From Nonomuraea indica (GTDB lineage Bacteria; Actinomycetota; Actinomycetes; Streptosporangiales; Streptosporangiaceae): a DNA stretch of 64,000 bases. This document shows, piece by piece, positions 47,872 to 55,586 of this stretch (positions within the stretch are counted from its first letter, which is position 1; every line of letters starts with the position of its first letter). Where the stretch lies: positions 71,870 through 135,869 of the forward strand of contig NZ_KZ559477.1 of the NCBI RefSeq assembly GCF_002850745.1, written 5' to 3'. The translations under genes were made by a program, and so were the position numbers. Under the pieces are notes generated by a model. That model was not told the DNA's origin. It did not search any database and saw only the letters and a program-made list of their open reading frames with translations.

Positions 47872-48288
47872 GGCTTCCTCCCGATTCACGTGGCCGGCCA
47901 CGACCGTACGGCGTGGCGGCTCCGCGGCGGATCAGTCAGGCGACCGGAGTCCTGCGGGGTTCCCCCGGGCCGGTTAAGCAGGGGGCTCAGCATCATGATC
48001 GGACGCGGTGCGGGACGGCCCTGCGGACGAGGAGGGCGATGCCCGGGGACGAGGGATGGTTCTCCGGCTGTCAGGATCTCTCCTTGACGCACATCAGCGT
48101 CTGCTGCCCTGTCGCGACGAGCAGGCGGTGCTCTTCAGCGGGACCGGCGGGTGTCACCGCCGCACCTTGGAATCGCACCAATTCCCCTATATCACCCACC
48201 GGTCGTCAAGATCACCGGCCCGGACCCCGGCCGGCGAACCGCCGACCCGTGGACGCGTCCACCGGTCCGCACCGCACAATAGGGGGCC
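47872..48288. other. 417-base stretch without a convincing gene
   Basis: Short ORFs run through it (for example from 48039, LTHISVCC in the middle) but have poor codon bias and no good ribosome site. An AT-richer patch at 48178-48195 (ATTCCCCTATATCACC) may hold promoter elements. I see no tRNA, terminator hairpin or repeat. Confidence 0.5.
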
Positions 48289-48867
48289 ATGATGCCCTTC
48301 GACGCAGTGCTCTGCGATCTTGACGGTGTGCTCCGCCTGTTCGACCGTGCCGTTCAGGCCGAGATCGAGGCCCGGTACGGGCTGCCGCTGATGCGGACCG
48401 CCTTCGACCCCGCCCTCATCGGGCCGGCCACGCTGGGTCTGATCACCGAGGAGGAGTGGGCCGAGTCGGTCGCCGTGGCCCTCGGCGGAGACGAACGGGC
48501 GAGGCTCGCGGTCGCGGAGTTCGTCGCCGTACCGTTCACGGTGGACGAGGAGGTCAGGGCGCTGCTGGCGAAGGCGCAGGAGCGGGTGCCGGTGGTGCTG
48601 GTGACCAACGCCACGGACACCCTGGACGAGCACCTGGACCGGGCCGGGCTCGCGTACTTCGCCGACGCGGTGGTCAGCAGCGCCCAGGTCGGGGTGGCCA
48701 AGCCCGACCGGCGCATCTACGAGATCGCCGCCGAACTCGCCGGTGCCGCGCCGGAGCGCTGCCTGTTCGTGGACGACCGGCTCGAGAACGTGGAGGCGGC
48801 CAGAACGCTCGGCATGACCGCCGTGCTCTACCGCACCGTGGCGGACCTCGCCGCGGTGTTGACCTAG
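48289..48867 (+). CDS. HAD-superfamily hydrolase
   Basis: 192-aa HAD hydrolase. Motif I is CDLDGVLR (nucleophile Asp and general acid Asp), motif II VVLVTNATDT, motif III the Lys in VAKPDRRIY and motif IV FVDDRLENVEAAR. The cap is a small helical insert after residue 16, so it is subclass I. It is probably a phosphatase on a small phospho-metabolite, not identifiable. The ATG at 48292 is an equally likely start. It overlaps the convergent Pro-rich gene by 4 bases. Confidence 0.88.
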   Translation: MMPFDAVLCDLDGVLRLFDRAVQAEIEARYGLPLMRTAFDPALIGPATLGLITEEEWAESVAVALGGDERARLAVAEFVAVPFTVDEEVRALLAKAQERVPVVLVTNATDTLDEHLDRAGLAYFADAVVSSAQVGVAKPDRRIYEIAAELAGAAPERCLFVDDRLENVEAARTLGMTAVLYRTVADLAAVLT

Positions 48868-49472
48868 CCCTTGTCCCGCTGGACGTCCTGCGGTGTGCCC
48901 GGCCTGCCGGCTCCGGCGGTCTCGGCCGCGCCGGACCCGTCCTCGCCCCTGACGGGCTTCGCCGTCCGGCCGGGTTTCGTCCGGCTGGGCGAGGAGTCGC
49001 CCTTGGTGGGCTTGGGCGCCTGCGAGGTGGCCCGCGCGGGCGTGCTCCCGGAGGGGCGGACGGTCCCGGGCGGCCGGGTGCTCCCCTGAGGTTCCGCCGG
49101 CCCACCGGAGGCCGCCTCCTCCGGCGGCGTCGCGGGGAGCGCGCCTCGGGTGCGTTCCGGCTCGGGCTGGGGCGTGCGCGTCCGGGAGGGGCCCGCGTCG
49201 GGCGTGGGTTCCGCGCCGGGGGGATCGGCGGACGGGGTCCGGTGCGCGGGCGGGACGGTTTCCGCCCGGCCGGAGGAGGGGGAGCGGGGGGCGCCGTCCG
49301 TGGCGGCCATCGTGACCGGCCGCACCGGATCGCCCGCCGGAAGGTCGGCCGGCGAGAGCAGGATCCCGGAGAGCTCCCCGCCGCCCAGGACCGCCGCCGC
49401 GGCCAGCATGGCCGTGCCGGTCAGCACGCCGGCGACCATCAGGACACGTCTGCGCCGCTCGGTGTCGCTCAC
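48864..49472 (-). CDS. Membrane-anchored Pro/Thr/Ser-rich protein
   Basis: 202 aa. A short charged N-terminus (SDTERRRR) and a single hydrophobic helix (VLMVAGVLTGTAMLAAAAVL) are followed by about 150 disordered residues rich in Pro, Thr, Ser, Arg and Gly. No folded domain is seen. It is probably a cell-wall-spanning anchor or a decayed signalling tail. Function unknown. Confidence 0.6.
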   Translation of the reverse strand: MSDTERRRRVLMVAGVLTGTAMLAAAAVLGGGELSGILLSPADLPAGDPVRPVTMAATDGAPRSPSSGRAETVPPAHRTPSADPPGAEPTPDAGPSRTRTPQPEPERTRGALPATPPEEAASGGPAEPQGSTRPPGTVRPSGSTPARATSQAPKPTKGDSSPSRTKPGRTAKPVRGEDGSGAAETAGAGRPGTPQDVQRDKG

Positions 49473-49602
49473 AGGCGCCGATGATAGTGACCCAGGACCA
49501 CCGGTCGTGCTATTCCCGACTAATCGTGATCAAGACGATGGGGTCCGGATTCTGTCGCGCGTCAGGAAGCCGCCCCCGGGTCGGCCGGCCCCGTCGCCCC
49601 TC

Positions 49603-50316
49603 TCAGCAGGTGCACAGCAGGCTGCGCAGCGCGGTCTCCAGGCACTGCCCCGTGTGCGCCGGGACCGGCCACGGGAAACGGACCAGCGAGCCGTCCACCT
49701 GCACCGTCGCCCCGAAACGGTCGAGCTCCCACAGCCACACCTCGTCCGCTCCGGCGGGCGACGGCTCGCCGAGGCGCCGGGACACCCCGCCGGCCAGCTG
49801 CGCCCGGTGCGCCTCGTTGATGTGGGCCAGCACCCGTTCGGCCGTCTCGGCCAGCGGGTCGGGGTTCGCGTCGAGGTAGTCGTCGGCGTCGAGCATCCCC
49901 GACTCCTGGCCGGTCAGGTAGGCCACCTGCGCCACGTCGAGCCGCAGCAGGCGCGGGGCGCCGGGCCGGCCGTACCTCTCCAGCGCCTCGAACAGCGCCT
50001 CGTCCGGGCTCGCCGCGGCCACCGCGACCGCCGCGGCGCGCGCCTCCGCGGCGGGTACGGGCTGCGCCCACCCCTGCACCTCGATGAGCCCGCGCGGGTG
50101 CTCCACCTCGCCCAGCCGGCGCGTCGCGGTGAGGTTCACCGCGACGACCGCTTCGTCGTCGAGCCCGTACAGCCGTTCGCCCGGCCGCACCAGCAACACG
50201 GGACGGCCCCGCTCGTCCACCCCGCCGCGGGCGGGGGAGGGCACGCCGTCGAGGGTCATGCGGGCGACGGCCGAGGACGCGGCGAGCGTGCGGACGCGTT
50301 CGGGGATCGGCAGCAT
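49603..50316 (-). CDS. DUF2470/HugZ-like heme-utilisation protein
   Basis: 237 aa with an N-terminal PPOx-like barrel (residues 8-120) and a C-terminal DUF2470 domain (YLDANPDPLAETAERVLAHINEAHRAQL). Proteins of this build bind heme and help release its iron. The tail ends QCLETALRSLLCTC with three Cys. The start lies 28 bases from a double iron box, so it should be repressed by an IdeR/DmdR-type regulator when iron is ample. Heme cleavage is inferred from family and box, not from catalytic residues. Confidence 0.8.
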   Translation of the reverse strand: MLPIPERVRTLAASSAVARMTLDGVPSPARGGVDERGRPVLLVRPGERLYGLDDEAVVAVNLTATRRLGEVEHPRGLIEVQGWAQPVPAAEARAAAVAVAAASPDEALFEALERYGRPGAPRLLRLDVAQVAYLTGQESGMLDADDYLDANPDPLAETAERVLAHINEAHRAQLAGGVSRRLGEPSPAGADEVWLWELDRFGATVQVDGSLVRFPWPVPAHTGQCLETALRSLLCTC

Positions 50317-50343
50317 GGGGGCTCCTTGAGATCGCCATCAACT

Positions 50344-50377
50344 GTAGGTTAGCCTTACCTAAGTAAGGATTACCTAA
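50344..50377. promoter_or_regulatory. Double iron box (IdeR/DmdR type) between divergent genes
   Basis: Bases 50344-50362 (GTAGGTTAGCCTTACCTAA) match the 19-bp TTAGGTTAGGCTAACCTAA consensus at 16 positions. 50359-50377 is a weaker overlapping copy (14 of 19). The boxes are about equally far from both start codons (27 and 16 bases). Confidence 0.85.
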
Positions 50378-50393
50378 TCACATTGAGGTGAAC

Positions 50394-51008
50394 GTGCGCT
50401 ACACCGGTCCCAAGGTGCGCCTGTCGCGCCGCGCGGGCGTCCCGCTGACCAGGAAGGCCGTGCGCTACTTCGAGCAGCGCCCCTACCCGCCGGGCGAGCA
50501 CGGCCGCAAGACCAACCGTCGCAACACCGGCGACTACGGGCTCCGCCTGCTGGAGAAGCAGAAGCTGCGCTGGTACTACGACGTGTCCGAGCGGCAGCTG
50601 CGCCGCTACTGGGACCTCGCGGTCCGCAAGCCGGGCGCGTCCGGCGCCGAGCTGGTCGCGCTGCTGGAGACCCGCCTGGCCTCGCTGGTGCTGCGCGCCG
50701 GGCTGGCGCCGTCGATCTACGCGGCCCGGCAGTACGTGACGCACGGGCACATCGCCGTGGACGGCCGCAAGGTGGACATCCCCAGCTACCTCGTCAAGCC
50801 GGGTCAGGTCGTCACGGTGCGCGAGCGGTCGCGCCGGATGCAGCCGTTCGTGGCCGCCGCCGAGGGCGTGCACGCCGACGAGCGGATCGCGCCGTACCTG
50901 TCGGTCGACCACGCCGACCTGCGCTTCACCCTGACCGCCAAGCCCGAACGCGAGCAGATCACGGTCCCCGTGGACGAGCAGCTCGTCGTGGAGTTCTACT
51001 CCCGCTGA
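50394..51008 (+). CDS. rpsD: Ribosomal protein S4 (uS4), iron-box-linked copy
   Basis: 204-aa primary 16S rRNA-binding protein of the small subunit. It opens MRYTGPKVRLSRRAGVPLT, has RPYPPGEHGRK, then the S4 RNA-binding domain (ETRLASLVLRAGLAPSIYAARQYVTHGHI). No N-terminal Cys cluster is present, so it is a zinc-free type. GTG at 50394 was chosen because GAGGTGA precedes it; 50388 is possible. It stands alone, away from rpsM-rpsK-rpoA. The shared iron box suggests expression in iron shortage, which would fit a second rpsD copy; I cannot see whether another exists. Confidence 0.93.
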   Translation: MRYTGPKVRLSRRAGVPLTRKAVRYFEQRPYPPGEHGRKTNRRNTGDYGLRLLEKQKLRWYYDVSERQLRRYWDLAVRKPGASGAELVALLETRLASLVLRAGLAPSIYAARQYVTHGHIAVDGRKVDIPSYLVKPGQVVTVRERSRRMQPFVAAAEGVHADERIAPYLSVDHADLRFTLTAKPEREQITVPVDEQLVVEFYSR

Positions 51009-51075
51009 TCCGGGCGGGGAGGAGCCCCGGCCCTCGTGGTGCCGGTGGTGGACGGCGTCTGGCGGGCCGGGCGGG

Positions 51076-51990
51076 CTACTTCCCGCGGGCGGGCTCGGCG
51101 AGCGCGAGCTGCCGCCGCAGCGCGGCGACCTCCCCGCGCAGCGCGGCCAGCTCCTCCAGGATCCGCTCCTCCGTGAGCCGCTCCTCCGTGAGCCGCTCCT
51201 GCGGGACGCGCTCCTGCGGGAGCGGGAGGGCCGGGCACGGCGGGGCCGGTGTGCCGGCCTGCGCCCGGCCGGAGCCGGCCAGGGCGAGGTCCACCACCGC
51301 GCGCTGACGTTCGGCGGCCGCCTCCTCCTCCATCGCGCTCACCACGACCGCCATGAAGAGGTTCAGCACGATGAACGTGCTGACCAGGATGAAGGCGGTG
51401 AAGAAGACCCAGGCGGACGGATGGCGGGTCATCACCTCGCGCGCGATGTTGCCCCAGTCGTCGCCCGTCATCGTCTGGAACAGGGTGAACAGCGACGACG
51501 GCAGGCTGCCGAACCGCTCCGGCGCCGTCCGGCCGTACAGCTTCGTCGCCATCACGGCGGCCACGTACAGCACCAGCGACAGCAGCAGCACGATGGAGCT
51601 CATCCCCGGCATCGCGCGCAGCAGGGCCGAGACCACCCGGCGCAGGCTGGGCACCACCGACAGCAGCCGCAGGGCGCGCAGGATGCGCAGCGACCGCAGC
51701 ACCGACAGCCCGCCCGTGGCGGGCAGCAGCGCGACGGCCACGATCAGGGTGTCGAAGACGTTCCACGGGTCGCGGGCGAACCGCCACCGTTCGACGTACA
51801 TCTTGGCCGCCAGCTCGGCGACGAACACGTAGAGCGCCACGTGGTCGATCAGGGTGAGCAGGTCGCCGTGCCGCGCGACCGCGGCGGGCACCGTCTCGAG
51901 ACCGAGGGTGGCGGCGTTGACCAGGATCACCGCGACGATGAACTGCTGGAAGCGCCTGCTGAAGACGATGACGCGGATGCGTTCGCGCAC
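51076..51990 (-). CDS. Bacterial voltage-gated ion channel (BacNav-like)
   Basis: 304-aa six-helix channel subunit, tetrameric by family. S1-S4 span about 15-130; S4 reads LRSLRILRALRLL with Arg at every third position (voltage sensor). The pore loop is FTLFQTMTGDDWGNI: at the filter, where NaChBac has TLESW, it has TGDDW. Double Asp at this place favours Ca2+ in engineered channels, so ion choice may differ from Na+. The C-terminus is a heptad-type coiled coil (PQERLTEERLTEERILEEL) for tetramer assembly, partly from a repeat of 15 bases. Confidence 0.9.
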   Translation of the reverse strand: MRERIRVIVFSRRFQQFIVAVILVNAATLGLETVPAAVARHGDLLTLIDHVALYVFVAELAAKMYVERWRFARDPWNVFDTLIVAVALLPATGGLSVLRSLRILRALRLLSVVPSLRRVVSALLRAMPGMSSIVLLLSLVLYVAAVMATKLYGRTAPERFGSLPSSLFTLFQTMTGDDWGNIAREVMTRHPSAWVFFTAFILVSTFIVLNLFMAVVVSAMEEEAAAERQRAVVDLALAGSGRAQAGTPAPPCPALPLPQERVPQERLTEERLTEERILEELAALRGEVAALRRQLALAEPARGK

Positions 51991-52057
51991 GGGTGGGGGC
52001 TCCTAGGGACGTGCTGCCTGCCCCACCATGATGGCGTAAGCGATCACCACACGTTGA

Positions 52058-52534
52058 TCACCTGATCGGCGTCAGGCGGAAGACCCGCAGCTCGCGCCCC
52101 GACCTCTCGGTGTAGCGGTCGTAGAGCGGCCAGTTGGCCAGCAATCGTGGCCACGCCTCGGCGCGGGCCTCGCCGGTCAGCAGCGTGGCCACCACGGGGA
52201 TCTCCCGGCCCCGGTGGCTGACCACGGCCTCGGGGTTCTTGAGCAGGTTGGCGCTCCAGGCCGGATGGGCGGGTCCGCCGAAGTTGCTGCCCACGATGAG
52301 GAAGCCGCCGTCGTCCTCGGGCAGGCAGGCCAGCGGAGAGTCGCGGGGCAGGCCCGTCCGCGCGCCCGTGGTGGTCAGCACCAGGGACGGGATGACCCGG
52401 TCGCTGCTGATCAGCCTGCCGTGGGTGAGCCGGTGCAGGGCCCGGTCGAGCTGCGGGACGAACCGGGGCCCGGCCTTCATGAACCACTCGGTCGAGGCCA
52501 GCCACTGGGCGAAGGGCTTCAGAACGGCCATCAT
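52058..52534 (-). CDS. Ddn-like deazaflavin (F420)-dependent reductase family protein
   Basis: 158-aa split-barrel protein of the nitroreductase/Ddn family, typical of actinobacteria, using F420H2 on quinones or xenobiotics. Signatures are LVLTTTGARTGLPRDSPL, FLIVGSNFGGPAHPAWSANLLKNPEA and the VFRLTPI ending. An amphipathic N-terminus (FAQWLASTEWFMKAG) may touch the membrane. The start may be the ATG at 52534 or 52531. A palindromic site 12 bases upstream suggests control by a TetR-type regulator. Confidence 0.85.
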   Translation of the reverse strand: MMAVLKPFAQWLASTEWFMKAGPRFVPQLDRALHRLTHGRLISSDRVIPSLVLTTTGARTGLPRDSPLACLPEDDGGFLIVGSNFGGPAHPAWSANLLKNPEAVVSHRGREIPVVATLLTGEARAEAWPRLLANWPLYDRYTERSGRELRVFRLTPIR

Positions 52535-52545
52535 GCCGTGAGTGT

Positions 52546-52559
52546 AGCAAGCGCTCGTT
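52546..52559. promoter_or_regulatory. KstR2-like / TetR operator candidate
   Basis: AGCAAGCGCTCGTT matches AnCAAGnnCTTGnT at all but one fixed position. It lies just upstream of the Ddn-like gene. The regulator is not in this window. Confidence 0.35.
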
Positions 52560-52632
52560 CAACTGCCAGACCCAGGTCCGCTGTGGTATAAAACGGCCGT
52601 AACCAGCCGTTGGACGAGGGGCCGAACCGCAG

Positions 52633-52950
52633 ATGTCCTATCCGAACCACGGTCCCTTCCCGTACGGGCCGCCGCCCTTGACGCACCCCAACGGCACCAC
52701 GATCCTCGTGCTGGGCATCCTCAGCCTCGTCGTGTGCTCGCTCATCGGCCCGTTCGCCTGGGTGATGGGCAACCGGGCGCTGCGGGAGATCGACACCAGC
52801 GGCCACGTCTACGAGAACCGCGGCTCGGTGCAGGCCGGCCGCATCTGCGGCATCGTCGGCACCTGCCTGATGCTCGCCGTGATCGGCCTGTACGCGATCT
52901 TCGCGGTGATCTTCGGCGGCGTCGCCATCCTGGACGGGATCGCCCGCTAG
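52633..52950 (+). CDS. DUF4190 small membrane protein
   Basis: 105 aa. A Pro/Tyr-rich start (SYPNHGPFPYGPPPL), then two membrane helices: TTILVLGILSLVVCSLIGPF and LMLAVIGLYAIFAVIFGGV. Between them lies WVMGNRALREIDTSG, the DUF4190 signature. TATAAA at 52587-52592 is a likely -10. Function unknown; often found near kinases, as here. Confidence 0.85.
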   Translation: MSYPNHGPFPYGPPPLTHPNGTTILVLGILSLVVCSLIGPFAWVMGNRALREIDTSGHVYENRGSVQAGRICGIVGTCLMLAVIGLYAIFAVIFGGVAILDGIAR

Positions 52951-53100
52951 GGCCGTGTCCTGCGGACAGGGCCGTCTCCTGCGGATCTCAGCCGAGCGGG
53001 CCCGCGTCCGGCCGCGAAGCCGTCAAAAGGCCGTGCTCGCCGATGACCCGGCTCGTATCCTGGCGGACACCGGCATGGGCGAGCCGGCGAGGGGTGGGCG

Positions 53101-54765
53101 ATGGAACGCGGGGAGCTGATCGCGGGCCGGTACGAGCTGGTCGAGCGCCTCGGCCGTGGGGGCATGGGCGAGGTGTGGGCCGGCAGGGACCGCAGCCTGC
53201 GCCGCGACGTCGCGGTCAAGCTGCTCGTCCTTGACGACGCGCCCCACCCCGACCTCGCCCTGCGGTTCGAGCGCGAGGCGGTGGCCGCCGCGCAGATCAA
53301 CCATCCCCACGCCGTCGTCCTCCACGATCGCGGTGTCCACGAGGACGCGCTGTTCCTGATCATGGAGAAGGTCGAGGGCGCGACGCTCGCCGAGCACATC
53401 CGCGACGAGGGCCCGATGGACCTGGCCCGCGCGCTGGAGATCGCCCACGGGATCTGCGCGGCACTCGTCGCCGCGCACCAGGCCGGTGTCATCCACTACG
53501 ACATCAAGCCGCACAACGTGATGATCACCCCCGACCGGGGCGTCAAAGTCGTCGACTTCGGCATCGCGGGATTCGTCCGGACCATGTTCACGATGGCGGG
53601 TTCGTCGCAGCTGACTCCGGCCGGCACCCCCGAGTACGGCTCGCCCGAGCAGTTCGGCGCCGAACGGGGCGACGGGCGTTCGGACCTGTACGCGCTCGGC
53701 GCGGTGCTCTTCGCCATGCTGACCGGCCGGCCGCCCATCACCGGGCACAACGCTCTGGCGGTCGTCCGCCGCAAGCTGGACGAGGACGCACCCCCACTCG
53801 CCGCGCTGCGCCCGGACTCGCCGCCCGCCCTGACGGCGCTGGTGGCCGAACTCCTGGACCGTGATCCCGGGCGACGCCCCGAGTCGGCCCGGCACGTCCT
53901 CGCGCGCCTCGGCCGCCTCCGGGCCGGTCTCGACGCCGGCGGGGGTGATGCGGCCGCCGGTCCGGGAGCCGAGGCGCGCGAGGCGCTGCTGGCCAGGACG
54001 GCGGGGGCGATGAGGGCGGTGCTGGCCAGGGCGGAAACCCTCCCCCTCGGGCAAGGTGCACTCCGGCCGCCCGAGGGGACGCGGCCGACCCGGCCGCTGC
54101 GCGGCTCGGCCATGCCGTTCGACACGGCCTGGACCGGCGAGGAACGGCTGTCCACTTACGCGGGAAGGAAGGTGGGTATCAAGGTCTTCATCCTGTCGGC
54201 ACTGGCGTTGGTGCCGGCGGTGGCGATGATCTACTTCCCGTTCAGCACGAGGCTCGTCGAGTTGGGACCCCACGCAGACGATGACAACCCGGCGGTGATG
54301 ATCCCCGTGATGGGAAGCCTTCTCGCCCTCGTTGCCCTCGTCGCGTTGACGGTATTCCTGGGTGGCGAGTTGCAGCACGCGGTCATGCGCAAGAGGAGGG
54401 CCGCCTGGGAGCTGCACGTCGGCCCCCGAGGCATCGTGACCCACGGCGCCGCGGGGAGGCATGAGTTCGCCTGGGAACGGATCGAGCGGGTCTCCATCGA
54501 GGAGATCCAGGGGTCGCCGCCGTATCGCTACACCGGAGTCCACGTCGACCTCGCTCCCGGCGCCACGCGGCCGACGATGACGCGACCGGCGGGATGGATC
54601 TATCCCCGGCCGGACACGGTCAGGAGCCGCTCGAGGATCCCCGTCTGCGTCCTCGGTCCGATGACGGAGCGGCAGCGGACGGACCTGATGGAGGCTCTCG
54701 CCGGATACGGCGGCCGGCGGTGGCTGCCGTCACCCTCCTTCGTGTCGCTGCCCGTCGACCTGTGA
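53101..54765 (+). CDS. Ser/Thr kinase with non-RD active site and C-terminal membrane/PH-like module
   Basis: 554 aa. The kinase domain (about 10-265) has LGRGGMGEVWAG, VAVKLL and DFGIAGF. The catalytic loop is HYDIKPHNV: Asp kept, but the Arg of HRD is Tyr, so it is a non-RD kinase. The activation segment reads AGTPEYGSPEQ. After an Ala-rich linker come two membrane helices (VFILSALALVPAVAMIYF; VMGSLLALVALVALTVFLGG). A beta-rich C-terminus (AAWELHVGPRGIVTHG ... FAWERIERVSIEE) resembles bacterial PH-like domains. It follows the DUF4190 gene after 150 bases. Signal and substrates unknown. Confidence 0.9.
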   Translation: MERGELIAGRYELVERLGRGGMGEVWAGRDRSLRRDVAVKLLVLDDAPHPDLALRFEREAVAAAQINHPHAVVLHDRGVHEDALFLIMEKVEGATLAEHIRDEGPMDLARALEIAHGICAALVAAHQAGVIHYDIKPHNVMITPDRGVKVVDFGIAGFVRTMFTMAGSSQLTPAGTPEYGSPEQFGAERGDGRSDLYALGAVLFAMLTGRPPITGHNALAVVRRKLDEDAPPLAALRPDSPPALTALVAELLDRDPGRRPESARHVLARLGRLRAGLDAGGGDAAAGPGAEAREALLARTAGAMRAVLARAETLPLGQGALRPPEGTRPTRPLRGSAMPFDTAWTGEERLSTYAGRKVGIKVFILSALALVPAVAMIYFPFSTRLVELGPHADDDNPAVMIPVMGSLLALVALVALTVFLGGELQHAVMRKRRAAWELHVGPRGIVTHGAAGRHEFAWERIERVSIEEIQGSPPYRYTGVHVDLAPGATRPTMTRPAGWIYPRPDTVRSRSRIPVCVLGPMTERQRTDLMEALAGYGGRRWLPSPSFVSLPVDL

Positions 54766-54776
54766 TCGGTGCATGC

Positions 54777-54900
54777 CGGATCGCCGGGCCGGCGGACGTC
54801 ACGGTCATGCGACGGATCGCCGGGCCGGCGGACGTCACGGTCATGCGACGGGACGCCGGGCCGGCGGACGTCACGGTCACTCCACGGGACGCCGGCCGTA
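54777..54900. repeat. Tandem 36-bp repeats entering the TetR gene
   Basis: Copies at 54777-54812, 54813-54848 and 54849-54884 (the last diverged at both ends), then a partial fourth. The core is CCGGGCCGGCGGACGTCACG. Copies 1-2 are identical; copy 3 holds the TetR stop codon, so the array extends the 3' end of that gene. Confidence 0.85.
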
Positions 54901-55518
54901 GCCGCCGATCCCCGACTCCAGCCGGTCGAACGCCGCCCGCGCCTGCTCACGGAGCGCGGCCAGGGCCTCCCGCCTGCCCTCACCCGCCGTCGTGCGGCGC
55001 AGCAGGTGGCGGCTGACCACCCGGGTCAGCCCGAGGATCTGGCCGGCCACCAGCTCGGGCGCGAGGTCGTCGGGGTCGGCGCCGGTCTCCTCGGCGAGGG
55101 TGGCGGCCAGGCTCATCGTGATCAGGTGGTCGATCTCGCGCGCCCGTGCCCGCAGTGACGGGCTCTCCATGATCAGTCTGCTGAAGACGTCGGCGCCCTC
55201 GTTGAACCCGTAGCGCCAGTCGCCCGCGTCCATCGCCGCGAAGTAGTCACGGCGGAAGGCCTCCACCACGCTCTCGCCCGGGGCGCGCTCGCGCACCACC
55301 CGGTCATAGGACTCCTGGAGCTCCTGCTCCCGGTCGAGGAACAGATCCTCCTTGGTGCCGAAGTAGTTGAAGACCGTGTTGACGGACACGTCGGCGGCGC
55401 GGGCCACCTCGGCCACCGTGACGTTGTCGAACCCCTTCGTCATGAACAGTCCCATCGCCATGTCGGCGATGCGTCGCCGCGTCTCCCGCTTCTTGCGCTC
55501 GCGCAGGCCCTCCTCCAT
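54877..55518 (-). CDS. TetR-family repressor of the DrrAB-type transporter
   Basis: 213 aa. Helix-turn-helix near 25-50 (VTVAEVARAADVSVNTVFNYFGTKEDLF) and a C-terminal ligand domain. I took the ATG at 55518 (MEEGLRERKKRETRRRI); an ATG at 55542 lies within the operator but has GGAG close by. It is divergent from the ABC genes, with a large inverted repeat between, so it likely represses them and itself until an exported drug-like ligand binds. Confidence 0.88.
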   Translation of the reverse strand: MEEGLRERKKRETRRRIADMAMGLFMTKGFDNVTVAEVARAADVSVNTVFNYFGTKEDLFLDREQELQESYDRVVRERAPGESVVEAFRRDYFAAMDAGDWRYGFNEGADVFSRLIMESPSLRARAREIDHLITMSLAATLAEETGADPDDLAPELVAGQILGLTRVVSRHLLRRTTAGEGRREALAALREQARAAFDRLESGIGGYGRRPVE

Positions 55519-55539
55519 ACCCTCATGGTACCGAGTTTG

Positions 55540-55582
55540 CATCGACTCCAAAATTTCATCTACCCTAAATTTGGAGGCGATG
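55540..55582. promoter_or_regulatory. TetR operator between the regulator and ABC genes
   Basis: CATCGACTCCAAAATTT (55540-55556) and AAATTTGGAGGCGATG (55567-55582) are inverted repeats differing by one base and one extra A. The spacing is 10 bases. The right arm contains the ribosome site of the ABC gene, so binding could also block translation start. Confidence 0.75.
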
Positions 55583-55586
55583 AAAA

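Noticed and set aside
48008..48292. A 94-codon ORF, and a 48039 ORF containing LTHISVCC, as a small gene or cysteine leader peptide
   Set aside because: No ribosome site, poor codon bias, no stop soon after the Cys pair, and no sulfur-metabolism gene downstream.
54777..54900. CRISPR-like array
   Set aside because: The repeats are contiguous with no spacers and no cas genes are nearby; it is a plain tandem repeat. The same holds for 9520-9666, 30290-30430 and 32546-32686.
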